Source of the DNA: Absidia repens
Lineage: Eukaryota > Mucoromycota > Mucoromycetes > Mucorales > Cunninghamellaceae
Reading direction: 5' to 3'
Length of the DNA stretch: 64,000 nucleotides
Assembly (NCBI GenBank): GCA_002105175.1
Contig: MCGE01000003.1
Coordinates: 2,057,001 to 2,121,000 of the forward strand
Part shown: positions 23,564 through 37,067 of the stretch, one piece after another
Position numbering within the stretch: position 1 is the first letter of the stretch
Layout: each line of letters begins with the position of its first letter
Translations under genes and position numbers: made by a program
The notes under the pieces: generated by a model
The model's database searches: none
Told to the model about the DNA's origin: nothing
What the model saw: the letters and a program-made list of their open reading frames with translations, nothing else

Positions 23564-24083
23564 GTTTTAACCCTATTAGCAAAAAAGAAAGAAAGAAAAA
23601 AAAAAGGTAATGGAATGGTGAGTCAAATGTTCTTGTCATGATTAAGTGGTTCACAATCCGCCCTTCACTATTGTATCCATCCATCCATCTATCTATCTAT
23701 ACGTCTATCCATCCATCCAAGTATTGTATACGTATGTATAATATAATTGTGTATGCGGTGCTGATTCCACTATCATATACCCTATCCCGGTGTGTGCCCT
23801 TACCTGCAAGGATATGTGTCTAGTAAAAGAGAACGAGAAAATGATTGCAATAGGCGAATTGAAATATATCGCCCAAATCCCCGCTCCCATTTTTTTGCTT
23901 GAGAAAGCCTCCCCCCAACCCCCCTTCCCCTACTCATGAAAATAGTTGTTCAGTCACTTTTATTTCCCGACATATTTTTTTTCTCTTTGACAACGAAGAA
24001 AACTGTATTCTTGCCCCTCCTCTCTTTCTTTTTTTTTTTTGTAGTAATAACCCTCACACCACTCTACTATTGAAAGAATAATC
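23564..24083. promoter_or_regulatory. Divergent RPL15 / uS2m promoter region with 5'-UTR intron
   Basis: This holds the inferred RPL15 leader intron (23574-23803), tetranucleotide repeats of the ATCC/ATCT type (23676-23720), and a pyrimidine-rich stretch (23960-24045) before the uS2m start. No TATA element is obvious. Confidence 0.45.
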
Positions 24084-25117
24084 ATGGCTAGTCGAGCATT
24101 CAGTCGGTCTTTTGGGGGTGTTTCCTCTCGTCACCTTAACAAGTTACCATCAAGTATGACATTGATTATCTACATATATAGATATAAAATCTCACATACA
24201 GTTTTATCTTTTTGACATAGTGTATACAAGATCCATAACAGTGTCACGACCAGCATTCAACACTGATTCTATTCAAACTACAACTTCGGAAACAACAATC
24301 GAATCTCTTGGTAAGCAACAAGTTCATAAAAGGACGTCAAGCGAAATACCGACGACTGACCATTGCTGTTTTATGTTCATATATGTATATAGTTCCTCCC
24401 AGTGAAAGCTTGAAAAAGACATCTATCCGACGAACGACTATAACCCAACCCATGACACCTCACAACCTCAACATCGCTAAACTTCTTGCCGCCGGACTTC
24501 ACTTGGGTCATTCCACCAGTTTATGGGAACCCGCCACTTTACCATTCATCTTCGGTACCCGTGAAGGCATCAGCATTATCAATTTGGAACATACACTGGT
24601 GTACTTACGACGGGCCTGCAACGTTGCTCGTGAAATTGCTGTGCGTGGAGGATCCATCTTGTTTGTGGGCACTCGACCTGGGTTCCAAGATTTGACGATC
24701 GATGCTGCTCGCCGATGTGAAGGCTACCACGTCTCCGGTAAATGGATCCCCGGTACATTGACCAATGCTCACCAAGTCCTTGGTCGTCATGCTTCCCCTG
24801 ACCCTGAAGACCCTGGACGCCCACCCAAGACCTACAAGCCTGATCTGATTGTTCTCTTGAACCCCTTGGAAAACAAGATCGCTATTGCCGAAGCTCAACT
24901 CAACAAAATCCCCATCGTGGCCATCACCGATACCGATTATGATCCTCGTTTGGTCACTTACCCTATTCCTGCCAACGATGACTCTATCCGTGGTGTGGAA
25001 CTCATTGCTCAAGTCATCTCCAGTGCCGCCAAGGATGGTGCCTTCCGTCGCAAACAGTTGTTGGATCAAAAGGAAAAGGAATCCAAATTCTCAAGAAACC
25101 AGCACCAACGTCGTTAG
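24084..25117 (+). CDS. MRP4: Mitochondrial small-subunit ribosomal protein uS2m (yeast Mrp4)
   Basis: Part of the mitochondrial ribosome small subunit. Three exons, 24084-24153, 24221-24310 and 24393-25117, give 294 residues. The N-terminal ~70 residues are Ser/Thr/Arg-rich without acidic clusters (MASRAFSRSFGGVSSRHLNK), fitting a mitochondrial targeting sequence. The S2 core is clear: AAGLHLGHSTSLWEP, EHTLVYLRRACNVA, GGSILFVGTRPG, KWIPGTLTN, PDLIVLLNPLENKIAIAEA, PIVAITDTDYDP and IPANDDSIRGVELI. The stop is followed directly by a TAGT tetranucleotide repeat (25115-25137). A poly(A) signal lies at 25253-25258. Confidence 0.95.
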
Positions 25118-25373
25118 TTAGTTAGTTAGTTAGTTAGAAAGTTAGTTTTAGTTTTTTTTAGTTTTTTAGTAGTATTCTTGCTTTGTTTGTACAGTACAAT
25201 TTATTTGCCTCCTCCTCCTTCCAGTTCACCTTTTAGATATTTGACATTATAAAATAAAACAAGCCATTTTTTTCCCCTTTTTTTTAATTTATTTGAACTC
25301 CGTTTCGCGCTAAATGTTTCCCTTTTTTCTGGATTTTTTTTTTTTTTTTTTTCATTTCTTCTTTATTCTCGTG

Positions 25374-26286
25374 ATGCCTTCCCTACAACTACATCAAGAT
25401 GAAGATGCCCATCTTCCGCTGTCAAAACCTTTGGTTTCAATGAAGGAGCTGAAGGACTGGAAGGCCAGCAAGGCGACTGATACGGCCAATATTGCCTCCG
25501 TGAAATTACGCCGTCGCGAACAGGATGACTTGAATGGACCCAAACTTTTGTTATGTCATGACATGGCTGGTAAGATTGAGTACTCGAGGAAATGAGCAAG
25601 ACTGTTTCTATTTTATTTGAGTTTATGCGATACTAATATTTTTATATGTATCTCAGGTGGATATAAAGAAGACCAATGGATTCAAGGAAACAATTATGAC
25701 ACCATCTACAATATTCAATATTGGCAATATGTCGACTCTTTTATCTAGTAAGGGCAATTATGCGGATAGAGAAAAGAAATAGAGGGTGGAGGGAAAGGAT
25801 ATTGAAGAAGAATAGATGTGGTGCTAACTAAGTGTTATCGGTTTGTTTTTTCCTTGTAGCTTCTCTCATGAACGAGTAACGATTCCACCTGTCAACTGGA
25901 TCAACACGTGCCATCGGAACGGAGTTCCTTGCCTGGGAACATTTATAGTTGAAGGTGACCAAATGGGTGAACTCGAAATGTTGCTTCATGGACCAACTGA
26001 TTACCCTGTTCTCGGGGATGATGATCCAATGCGGCTTTGGAACCCATATTTTGCAGACAAGCTTGGTAAAGAGATAGAAATACGGAAAGAGCTAGCTCTT
26101 GCTGGATTTGAAAACTGAACTCCTTTTTATCATTCATTTAATATTAGTGGCTATCGCAAAACATTATGGCTTTGACGGTTGGTTGATGAACATTGAATGC
26201 TCATTTGTACCTTTTCCTACTCCAGTACAAAACAAGGCACAGCAATTGACGGTGTAAGTGATTCAAAAATGATACTGGATCAAATC

Positions 26287-26317
<31 letters not shown>

Positions 26318-28359
26318 GGTTTTAGTTTCCTTGAATATTTCAGAAACAAATTACACGAAGAAATTCCTGGTTCAACCTTGATCTGGTACGATAGTCTTAC
26401 TGAGGATGGAAAGATAGATTGGCAAAGTCAACTGAACGAAAAGAACCTGCCGTTCTTCAAAGCGACTGATGGTATATTTTTGAATTATTGGTGGAAGGTA
26501 ACAAAACAACAGCAGTGAAAATAATATAGAAACATAATGTAAATAATCTACTTTTGTACATAGGACAACTATCCCAAGGAAGCATTTGATTTGGCAGCTA
26601 GCATTGGTAAGAGAAGAAAAAAAATCGCACTGAATGAACGCCACATATCCATCATTGATTGCTTTTTAAAAAAACGCTAGGACGATCCGGAGCTGATGTT
26701 TACTTTGGCACGGATGTATGGGGTAGAGGAACTCATGGTGGTGGTGAATTCCAATCTTACAAGGTAATAACCGCGAGTCATCTATTCTCATCCCCTCCCC
26801 TCCCCTGTCCCTCACACCCGCAGGAATATTTATTTATATACTGAAAAAAAACACATATTCTATTCTTATTAATATAGGGTGTTGAAGATTCGTCAAAATA
26901 CGGCACCTCGTCGGCGTTGTTTGCCATGGCTTGGACATATGAATACTTCTCCAAACAAAACTTCGACAATATTGATCGCTTATTTTGGAAAGGTGGCAAT
27001 CCATCCGAATTCCCAACTTTGAAAGACAAGGATACGAAGGACGTGGCTACTTTACAAGATCCTGATCATCACCCAGGTGTTGGAAAAAACATACGGCCTT
27101 GCCCTGGTACCTCATGGTTCTCATCTTGTTTTGATCGCGGCTATGGAGACAAGTTCTTCCTACACGGACAGGTAAAAAATATATATAAAAAAAGGAAAGC
27201 TTAAGTAATAAGGTGACTGTCGGTTAATATCCCTCCTCCCCCCCTTTTTTTTGATCCTATATAGGCACTGCTGGAAGAACCTTGGTCTCACCTCTCCCAT
27301 CAAAACTATCCGCCCAATTTGTCGCAGTTTATTGCGATTGATGGAAATGACGCTTACAATGGTGGATCTTCCATTATCCTTCGTTGCAACCCGCCGCATC
27401 CTGCTCACGCTGACGAAAATGAACCCCGCATTCCCATCATCTCGACAATGGTTTACTCTTTATCACTCAATATCAAGTCAGGTACCAAATTGCAACTTGC
27501 TTATGCTTACAAGCCGATGCCTGATGCTGGCGACTACACCTATTCTTTGAAATGTGTATTGCGTGAACGGGTGGTTGTTGATGGTGCCGAAATACACAAA
27601 TCTCGCTACGTGGACTGTGCCGCCGACGATGCAAAGGAAATGACTCCACAAGATGATGGAATCTTGATCACCAACACAACAACACAACCAATGAACAATG
27701 GGTGGATGCTTCGAAAGGTCGATTTTGGTTTTGCCGACCCGGCCACTTGTGGCAGCAACAGTAGTGATAGTACACGGACGATCGATGAGCTTGGATTCAT
27801 GATCTCTCACCTCTCTTTGCATGATCAGGAAAAGGCTTCTTGTCAGGAAATGATAGATTTGGTGCGTATTGGTATGACCAGTCTTGTCCCAATAGTCGTA
27901 GAAGAAAAGGAGACCATGACTGTCGACGACGTTACCACTTCTCATCGATTCAACTGGAAGAACGTGATGTGGGAGGAGGAGCCCATCCATGGAGATGACG
28001 ATCAAGCGCTTCGCTTCTGGGGAACGTTGGATTGGAACTGGATGAACAACAGAAAGAGTGAAGAGCTTCAGCAACAAGAACTCGAGCAACAAAATGAACA
28101 ACAAAAGCTTATACCTGAATGGTGTCAAACCGAATATACCTTGGTATACCTGACGTCAACGACAATGTCTAATGATGATGATGATGATGATGATATCTTC
28201 TTGGGGACTTCTTTCTCCACCTTCTTCCGGATTTCGGGAGCCGATGTATTGACGGATGCCGCTGCACGCAAGAGGGTCAAGATTAAAACGGTAGATGCCC
28301 TTGGTCGGATTCAAGCTTCACATACAATTGATTTGCCTAGTATCACTTATTATAAATAG
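25374..28359 (+). CDS. Cytosolic endo-beta-N-acetylglucosaminidase (GH85, Endo-M-like)
   Basis: Cleaves the chitobiose core of N-glycans or free oligosaccharides, leaving one GlcNAc on the reducing side. Nine exons: 25374-25569, 25657-25747, 25860-26065, 26148-26253, 26344-26497, 26564-26606, 26681-26763, 26878-27171, 27265-28359, for 755 residues, close to Mucor Endo-M. GH85 motifs in order: LLCHDMAGGYKED, IQYWQYVDSFIYFSH, PPVNWINTCHRNGVP, then DGWLMNIE, where Asn179 and Glu181 are the expected catalytic pair. Next come TLIWYDS, FLNYWW, DVYFGTDVWGRG and a beta-rich C-terminal region. No signal peptide is visible, matching the cytosolic subgroup. A Ser-Asn-Asp8 run near the C-terminus and a Gln/Glu-rich stretch are low-complexity insertions. 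Poly(A) signal at 28422-28427. Confidence 0.95.
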
Positions 28360-29086
28360 CTTATTTTAGATATAGGTTCTTCATCCTTTCCCTCTTTTTG
28401 TCATTTTACATTATGAATATCAATAAAAATTTCATTTTTCTTTTTTTATATATTACTCTCACACTATCGCATTCCGGGATCATGGTCCTTGGGGGGGGCA
28501 GGGTGGTGTATTTATCGCTCAGGATATCGTCGTCTAAAGTGAACGATTGCAAATAAAACCATTCTAAATCACTTGAAAAAGTCTTTATTACATTATGTAG
28601 TTATGGTATCCACATCCAGTATTTTGTTTTTGAATAAAAACCCATTTTATTTTTATATCTCATTTGCTATGGCCTTGCTTATCATTGGTTTCTTTAATTT
28701 TTACCCATGCATGTCTATGTATTTGATCATAGTCAAAAAAATTCACATTCTTCGAAAGCCCCTCCCTCCACATCAACGACACACACATTCACACACAGAA
28801 AAAATTAAGGATTGTTCAGTATCCGATGGGTCTGATAGTATAGATTGATGGAGCTTTTTTTTTTTTTTTTTTTTTTTAAAAAAAACAATGATATATTTTA
28901 TTGAACCATATGTAGAAACTATAAAGCCAACATCAATTAAAGGATCTAATGGAGCTAGTTTTATTGACGCACACCCAAAAAAGTCAAAACTAATCTAGGA
29001 GCGATTGTGAGAAAAGATCTCTTATACAAAACATGAGAGTGAAAAACAGAGCTTTTTTTCATTTGAAATAGGCAAAAAAAAAAAAG
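28360..29086. other. Intergenic region, left arm of repeat copy C
   Basis: From about 28870 (ATATATTTTATTGAACCATA, AAAGGATCTAATGGAGCTAG) the sequence resembles the arms left of copies D, E and F. No gene is recognised between the ENGase 3' end and the repeat. Confidence 0.45.
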
Positions 29087-29380
29087 ACATATTTTATTCA
29101 GATATAGATACAAGCTAACACGAAACTAAGTTAATGGTGGCTCCAAAAAGCCAACTAATGTTGGTTCAAAATCTTGATTCCAAAATGAAAGGGTTTCCCT
29201 ATTCATGTTCTAATCCGTGAGCTGAAAACGCTTCTAAACTAGTTCTGACCTTAATCTAAGTCCAACATAACCCCATTGAAGTGGAACGATGAAGAAAAGA
29301 AAAAAAAAAAAAAAAAAAAAGAGGGCGAAAAAAATAATTTGGGCGTCAGTAAAAAATCCACGTGGGCGGGGTTTAAAATA
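29087..29380 (-). repeat. Dispersed repeat, copy C
   Basis: The CACGTGGGCGGGG box is at 29360-29372. The core around 29180-29249 carries the shared CCAAAATGAAAGGGTTTCCC block. On the minus strand the shared frame is interrupted by stops. The right flank to about 29650 contains two TAGAATAGT motifs. Confidence 0.75.
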
Positions 29381-31175
29381 TTTTTTTGTTTTGTTTTTGG
29401 TCTTGTCGTCTTTTTCGTTGGTTGATACAAAAAAGGGCGCCTTGTTTTTTATTTCTTTTTACAACATTCAACATGATAGTTCTCTTCTCATGACAGAACC
29501 TTCGCCACTTAACGTGGCCTCTTTTCTTATTTTTCGGTAAGCCGCTATTACCATTCAACGTCGGTAGAAAGGTGGCTTTCCATCGTAGAATAGTCTACCC
29601 CTCCAGTATAGAATAGTATGTTACTCACCATGTACTTGCTTACCCTCTTAGTTATTTTACGTTATGTTAATTGAACCTATAATAAAAATAGAGGACTTAG
29701 ATGATCGATTGTTGTAATAGATAGACCTTTTGAATGGGCCTGCTTTTAGACAATAGAAACCACTTTATTAAAAAACACAAAGATGTATCGTTTATGTGTA
29801 TTGCTGTTACCATTGCTTTGTCTCTACTTTTTTTTTTTTTTTTTAAATGATCATCGACTATTTTCTCAGTTTTTATTATAGTGTTCAAGTGATACATTTG
29901 CTGTTCTTCAAAAAATTATAAACATCTCCAACTGATTTTAAATTGAGCACCTTTCGGAGATTGTACTACCCCTGAAATTTTTTTTTTGTCCTTCTCAAAA
30001 ATTTGTGATGGGTTTCGTTCTTATTTTTATGATAAAATATTGTATGGGATTTTTCATTTTTCAATTTTTATAATACAAGACAATAGAAGTCAATAAATGT
30101 AAGCCAAAATTACGAGCCAGGTGATCAACTGAAATGATCACTCGGTAGATACGTTGGTTTCTTTCTTCATCTGATGTGACAGATAGAGCTACATCGTTGT
30201 TATTGAAGGAACATCGATATCAAGCACTCCAGCCACAAGTGGTTATTTTGATCGAATGAAGAAAAAAAAGAAGAGGGAATGTGGGAGGCAAGTCGACCTT
30301 TTAAGTGTGGAAATGGAGTTTCAATAGTGACTATTAGTCACTGGTAAAAAAAATTTTTTTCTCTCGACGGTCTGGGACCTTTTTTGTTCGTATAAAATGA
30401 CGATTTTCCTTTTCAATTTTTTTCTGTTTCTGTTTTCTTTATTGGAGGTGGTAAGCTTATGTGTACGGGCAAACACACGAAAAAAAAAAGAATCAAGTCA
30501 TGTATTTGGCTTGGTTTTTTTTTATTTTTATTTTATACCCGTGGGAAGGTCTGAGGAAAGCCATTATGCTCTTACCGAGTAACTCGTTTATTTACGGGTG
30601 TAAGTAACCAGAAACAAATGGTGGGGGATTAGGCTTGTTCTTTGACGGATACCCTTCAAGGTATTCTGAGGATTGTCCTTTTCTCCTTTTATTGAAATGC
30701 TTGCGGGTTTTAGTACTATGCAGTGCAATACATAAGGCTGACACTGTCAGTAACTCGATTCAGACTACTCTGCCCCCTCCTCTTTTTTTAAAATCAAAAT
30801 GAAAATGAAAATAATTACGTTGGTGGAGACGCAGTTCGCCTATTTTATCCTAGGCAAAATGTGTTGACTTGATGGAGATGTCTGTCGTAGACAAGATAAA
30901 TTACATAGAATACTTGATAGAAAAGGATGGGAGTTTTTTTTTTTTTTGTCCGTGATATTATACATTTTTTTCTTTACAGTATATTGGTTTGATCTTGTAT
31001 GCGCCACATAATCACTGCTGCCACTGTTATAAATAAATCAATAGTTTGAGATTTGGTGCTTTTTCCCTTTCTGAATTTTTTAAAGCCCGGGCGTGCGATA
31101 TAAATTTTTTTTTTGGGAAAAATCCACTTGCCTTTTTTTTTTCTTTCTCTTTCCTATCAACACCTTACAGAATAT
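29381..31175. other. Intergenic region, no gene recognised
   Basis: About 1.8 kb. The first 270 bp are the repeat flank. The rest is AT-rich, with only short reading frames that lack family signatures. The last 100 bp hold T-rich sequence upstream of the sirtuin start. Confidence 0.45.
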
Positions 31176-32747
<1,572 letters not shown>

Positions 32748-33861
32748 TACTTTTAGTTATCACTTTACCCCCCCCCATCACCATCTCCCGTCTCCTCATT
32801 TACTCTTAGTTTATATACATCTATTCACATTCTCTCAAATCATATTAGCACCCATATCTTCATGCCTTTTTTTTTCTTACCTTTTTGTTTGACATTATTA
32901 TATATATCTCCTGTTTTTATTTTATTTGCTTATTTAATTGTATAATAAAAGAAATACTTTTGACACATTTGAAAATGCTCAGTCTATACGTACTTTTTTT
33001 TTCTTTGCGGAATGGGACAGCGTGTGACAAACATGGGTGACATTGGGGATAACATGACAGTAACTGGGAATGGTCAAGGCAACAAAAAGATAGTTAGTGT
33101 CTGGAAATTTCTTGTTTTTTTAACGTCTGGCTCCTTTAACCATGTATCCGCCGTCCCAGTGAACTTGGGATCAATTGTTGCTCCCACATTAGTGTACAGT
33201 TTATGTCACTGGATTGAGTTCTTTTTTTTTTTTACCATATGATGCAATTTCAAAACATTCAAAGCAAAAAAAAAAAAAAGGCTATTTTGCGTCTTAATAG
33301 ACGGTTCCTTGAGGTTTAACTGACTTCGGCTTGGGCGTCTAATGTATTTCACTATATATACCACACGCAAATATAACAATAATGATGAATAGGACATCTA
33401 CCGTATGTCCAGTCTAGTGCAAGTTACACTGGCGACAGTAGCCAAATAGCTACAACGGGGGGCGGGCATTCTCTACTACACTATGAGTCAAAGGATGGTT
33501 ATATAAAAACAACATATTTTATTGAAGCATAATTGATAGATACTAAAATAAAGGACAAAAGGTTCTTTGTAACAAAGGATCCAATGGAAGGATCTCGTGG
33601 CGGAAGCATGAGGGAAACTATTGTGGGATTTGAATAATGGTCAACACTAATCTAAAGAGCCACTTGTAAAATGGGAACTAATATACTGCATAGCACAAGT
33701 CACAAGAAAGAGTAAAGGATACGTATTTATTAAAGCACAACAACAGTTAACACTGATCAAAAAGGAGTGGTGGTAGTAGAAGAAAGATAAAAGATCTATC
33801 GTACAAAAAGACACGAGAGACAGCAATGGGGCTTTTTTTTTCATTAAAGCAAGTAAAAAGA
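32748..33861. other. Intergenic region, left arm of repeat copy D
   Basis: The sirtuin 3' UTR, then sequence without genes. From about 33480 (ACATATTTTATTGAAGCATA) to 33860 runs the most complete left arm of the dispersed repeat. It contains two further AAGCA-type motifs (near 33506 and 33733) and GATCTATCG; similar blocks occur left of copies E, F and H. Confidence 0.45.
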
Positions 33862-34178
33862 GACATATTTTATAGAGATGTAGATACAAACTACGTACAA
33901 ACTAACACTAAGCTAAGCGAATCAAGACTCCAAAAAGTCATCACTGGTGAGTCCAAGTCCTAGATCCAAAATGAAAAGGTTTCCACATGCATCTTGTAAT
34001 CACTGAGCTGAAAGCACTTCCTCAACTAGTCCTAATACTAATTTACGTCCATTATAACCCCATATGAGTTACAATTATGAAGAAAGAAAGAAAGAATATG
34101 AAAAGAAAGAGAGCGAAAAAATAAAAACGGGGGAAGGAAAAAAATGAATATTCACATTCACGTGGGCGGGATTTGAAT
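33862..34178 (-). repeat. Dispersed repeat, copy D
   Basis: TTCACGTGGGCGGGATTTGA at 34158-34177, core at 33966-34040. On the minus strand the shared frame has a stop inside it (CAG-TGA-TTA). Confidence 0.75.
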
Positions 34179-35308
34179 TGCGTTTCTTTTTTTTTTTTAG
34201 CCCTCTTTTTATTTTTTTTGTTGGTAAACTCGAAAGGCAAACTCACTTTCTTTTTTCTACAACAATATTGGACCCTCTTTAATGTTGTCCCTTTAGGTTA
34301 GTACTCGCTGTTCACTATTCTCCAGTTCTCACTCTAGTCTCGTCCAGACTGTCGTCATTAGAATCCTTGTTGCAATGAACCCCGTGCCTTTAGTTTAGAA
34401 TGTACTATATTCCTTCAAATAAAAAATTTCCTTCTTATTAACCATCCTTTAACCCATTATGTAATGAATCAAGTCGTTATTGTGACTATTTTGTTTAAAG
34501 ATTGTTTTCTAGCTTATTCAATATGGTTCCTTTTCCAACTCATCGACGGGTTAACAGTCTCAAGCTAATTGATATGATGTGGAACTATTTATAATACTTA
34601 TCAGCTATAAATAATCAACCTTGGCTGTTCTGGCATTATAAAGTGGGGCATTTTCGCCAGGCTCCCCAGCTTTGCTTATTATAACAACTTTCTGCACATA
34701 GAGCCCCGGCTACCGGTTTAGGGTTCTAGGTCACTTGATATGAAGTATGTCCACTCTACCATCTATTCATATTAGCCAACATAGGTCGTGCCTTCTGAGT
34801 ATCCTTTGCAACGAAATATTATACTGTAGTAGACTGGACATGTTGTACTGTATATATTCAATTCATTGGGTTTTCGTTGCTAATGTTGTAATACAGAATA
34901 ATCACTAAACAAAAGCTAATTTATCCTCAAGGAACTTCCCTCCCAAGTGGATAATGGTGAGGACGCCATTATCCATTCTGAAATATATAGATAATCTGCC
35001 CTCATACCCTTCCCAAAAAAAAACAACTGATTGACTGAACGTAGCATAGAACAGATCACTCACTAAATTGCAAATGGCGGGGACATTTAAGCTCAAACCC
35101 ATACTCCCACAACCAATCTCCCCATCCGGCTCTCAGGAGAACATTTTGAATCTTGGAGTGGGAATGTCTCCAAGCAGAGGGCCACAAGCATTGTTGAAAG
35201 TGCGGAATTTCAATATTCATTGATCATTTTTTGGGGGTGGATTATTTTCCCTTTTTTTCCAGGTTTTTATTTTTTTCATCACCCTACACACATCTCCTTT
35301 TTGATGAT
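34179..35308. other. Intergenic region, no gene recognised
   Basis: The repeat flank, then a 3'-end-like block (34350-34440) shared with 22440-22530. The remainder, up to the Sec20 start, is unique AT-rich DNA. A TG-rich segment lies inside the first Sec20 intron (35520-35570), not here. Confidence 0.45.
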
Positions 35309-36816
35309 ATGGACGCCAAATTCAGATCACTAAGCAAGCAGGCAGCTGATTGTCAACGTCTAATTTATCGTATCAACAATGTGGACTCTCTCGCTGTGCA
35401 AGAAGAAGTTGCCAGTCTCATACGTAACGATGTCCGTCGACTGGAAAAAGATATACAGGTAAAAAAAACAAAAAAAAAAGTAATATATGCATTTTGGTCT
35501 GGCCTGTGAACTTACTTCGTTTCGTGTGTCTGTGTGTTTGTATGTGTGTACGTGTATGTGTATGTGTTTTGGAAATTATTTTTAGAGTGTCAAGTTACTG
35601 GCTGATGAGGAAGATCGTCAAGCAACAAAGAATCAAATATTGAATCGCTTGGGAGAATATGAAACACAATACCGCCAGTAAGTCAATCAATATATCCCAT
35701 CTTGCTTTGATATACTCATGATCTCCACCCACTCACTCTCGCATCTCCCTCCAAAAAAAAAAAAAAATATTATTATTCTATTTTGGTAGACTACAAATAA
35801 CTTCACGACAAGCTATTCTTAAATCGAAACAACGAATTCAACAAAAGGAACAGGAAACGCGGGAAGCACTCTTTGGTAACAAACGGACCGACGGCGGGCA
35901 CAACTTTACCGAAGAATATGAGCTTCGTCAACGAAATTCACGAGGGTAAATTTATTGGGTTGACCCAGCATGGCAATCTCCGACTCTACTCACACCTTTT
36001 TTATTTTTATTTTTGGGAATAGAAATGATGAATCATTACTAAGGGCAACATCCAGTGTCACTGAAGCCTTACAAAGAACTAGTACATTGATGCAACAAGA
36101 ATTAGAAAAAAGTAGCTACTCAGCAAGCACTTTAGGTAAGCGAACCTCGGCCTTTTTTTTATTTTTTTAATTTTTATTTTTTACTCACATGTTCTGTCTG
36201 ACATGACTGATCTCGTTTTCTCTTCTTTGGGCTGTTTATATGATTAGCCGAATCATCCAAAACTTTGTCGGGGACTTTATCGGAATATGACAACCTCGGA
36301 TCCTTATTGACCATCTCCAAACGAATGATTACTCATTTGGAAACTTCGGATTGGTTTGATCGGTTGGTGCTTTTGTTTGGGGTGATTGTATTCAGCCTGG
36401 TTGTACTATATATTATCAAGAAACGAACCTATGATGTTGGCAAGTCTTGGATCTCTTGGATGGGCTCAGCAGTGATAGAAAAAAAATCCACTAGTTTGAC
36501 CATCTCCGCTACTATGGAATCTCCTCTTGCTCCATCTTCCATGCCCATGTCTTCTTTAGTATCATCATCATCATCATTAGACGTTGTAGAACCCACCCTC
36601 TCCTCTCTCATACCCTCACCGTCACCTACTTCTCTAGTTGTAGAATCATTATCCTCCTCCTCCACATCTTCAGTTTTAGATTCAATATCTTCTTCATCCC
36701 CCACCTCGTTAGCTGTAGATTCTTTATTCTCTTCATCACATACCACAGCTACCCTGGTTAGCACACCCCTTGATTCTGTGTCATCTGTGATTCACACATG
36801 GAGGGATGAATTGTAA
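35309..36816 (+). CDS. SEC20: Sec20-type SNARE (Golgi-to-ER retrograde transport)
   Basis: Q-SNARE of the ER fusion machinery (BNIP1/Sec20 family). Five exons: 35309-35458, 35586-35677, 35790-35945, 36023-36135, 36248-36816, giving 359 residues. The N-terminal half is helical and charged. The Sec20 SNARE segment runs from LLRATSSVTEALQRTSTLMQ to LGSLLTISKRMITHLE, followed by one membrane span at about residues 209-227 (LVLLFGVIVFSLVVLYIIKK). A Ser/Thr-rich lumenal tail of about 130 residues follows. The protein ends in WRDEL, an HDEL/KDEL-like ER retrieval signal at the very C-terminus; yeast Sec20 likewise ends in HDEL (established for that protein). Poly(A) signal at 36828-36833. Confidence 0.92.
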
Positions 36817-37067
36817 CACAAGCAAGTAATAAAAATCGTCTCAGGTCTTGTCTTCATTTTTATTGGCTGAACCACCGAATGCTAAAATTTGTCCGACGGT
36901 GTTTGAAAAAAGTTTTTGTGTATATTACCAACCCATATGATTTTTTTTTCGCCTTCCCTTGTCTTTTCCTTCTCTTTGTTTTTTTTTTTTTTTTATCCCT
37001 TTACACTCTTACATTACTTTCCCACTCTCTCTCTCTCCCCTCTCTTCCTTGGATACCATCTAGAATC

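Noticed and set aside
24605..25069. 154-codon minus-strand frame
   Set aside because: Shadow of the uS2m coding exon.
27478..28128. 216-codon open frame on the minus strand
   Set aside because: Antisense shadow of the last ENGase exon.
29163..29180. GGTTCAAAATC in repeat copy C as a Pol III B box (SINE hypothesis)
   Set aside because: The motif is not kept in most other copies and there is no convincing A box, so a tRNA-derived SINE is not supported.
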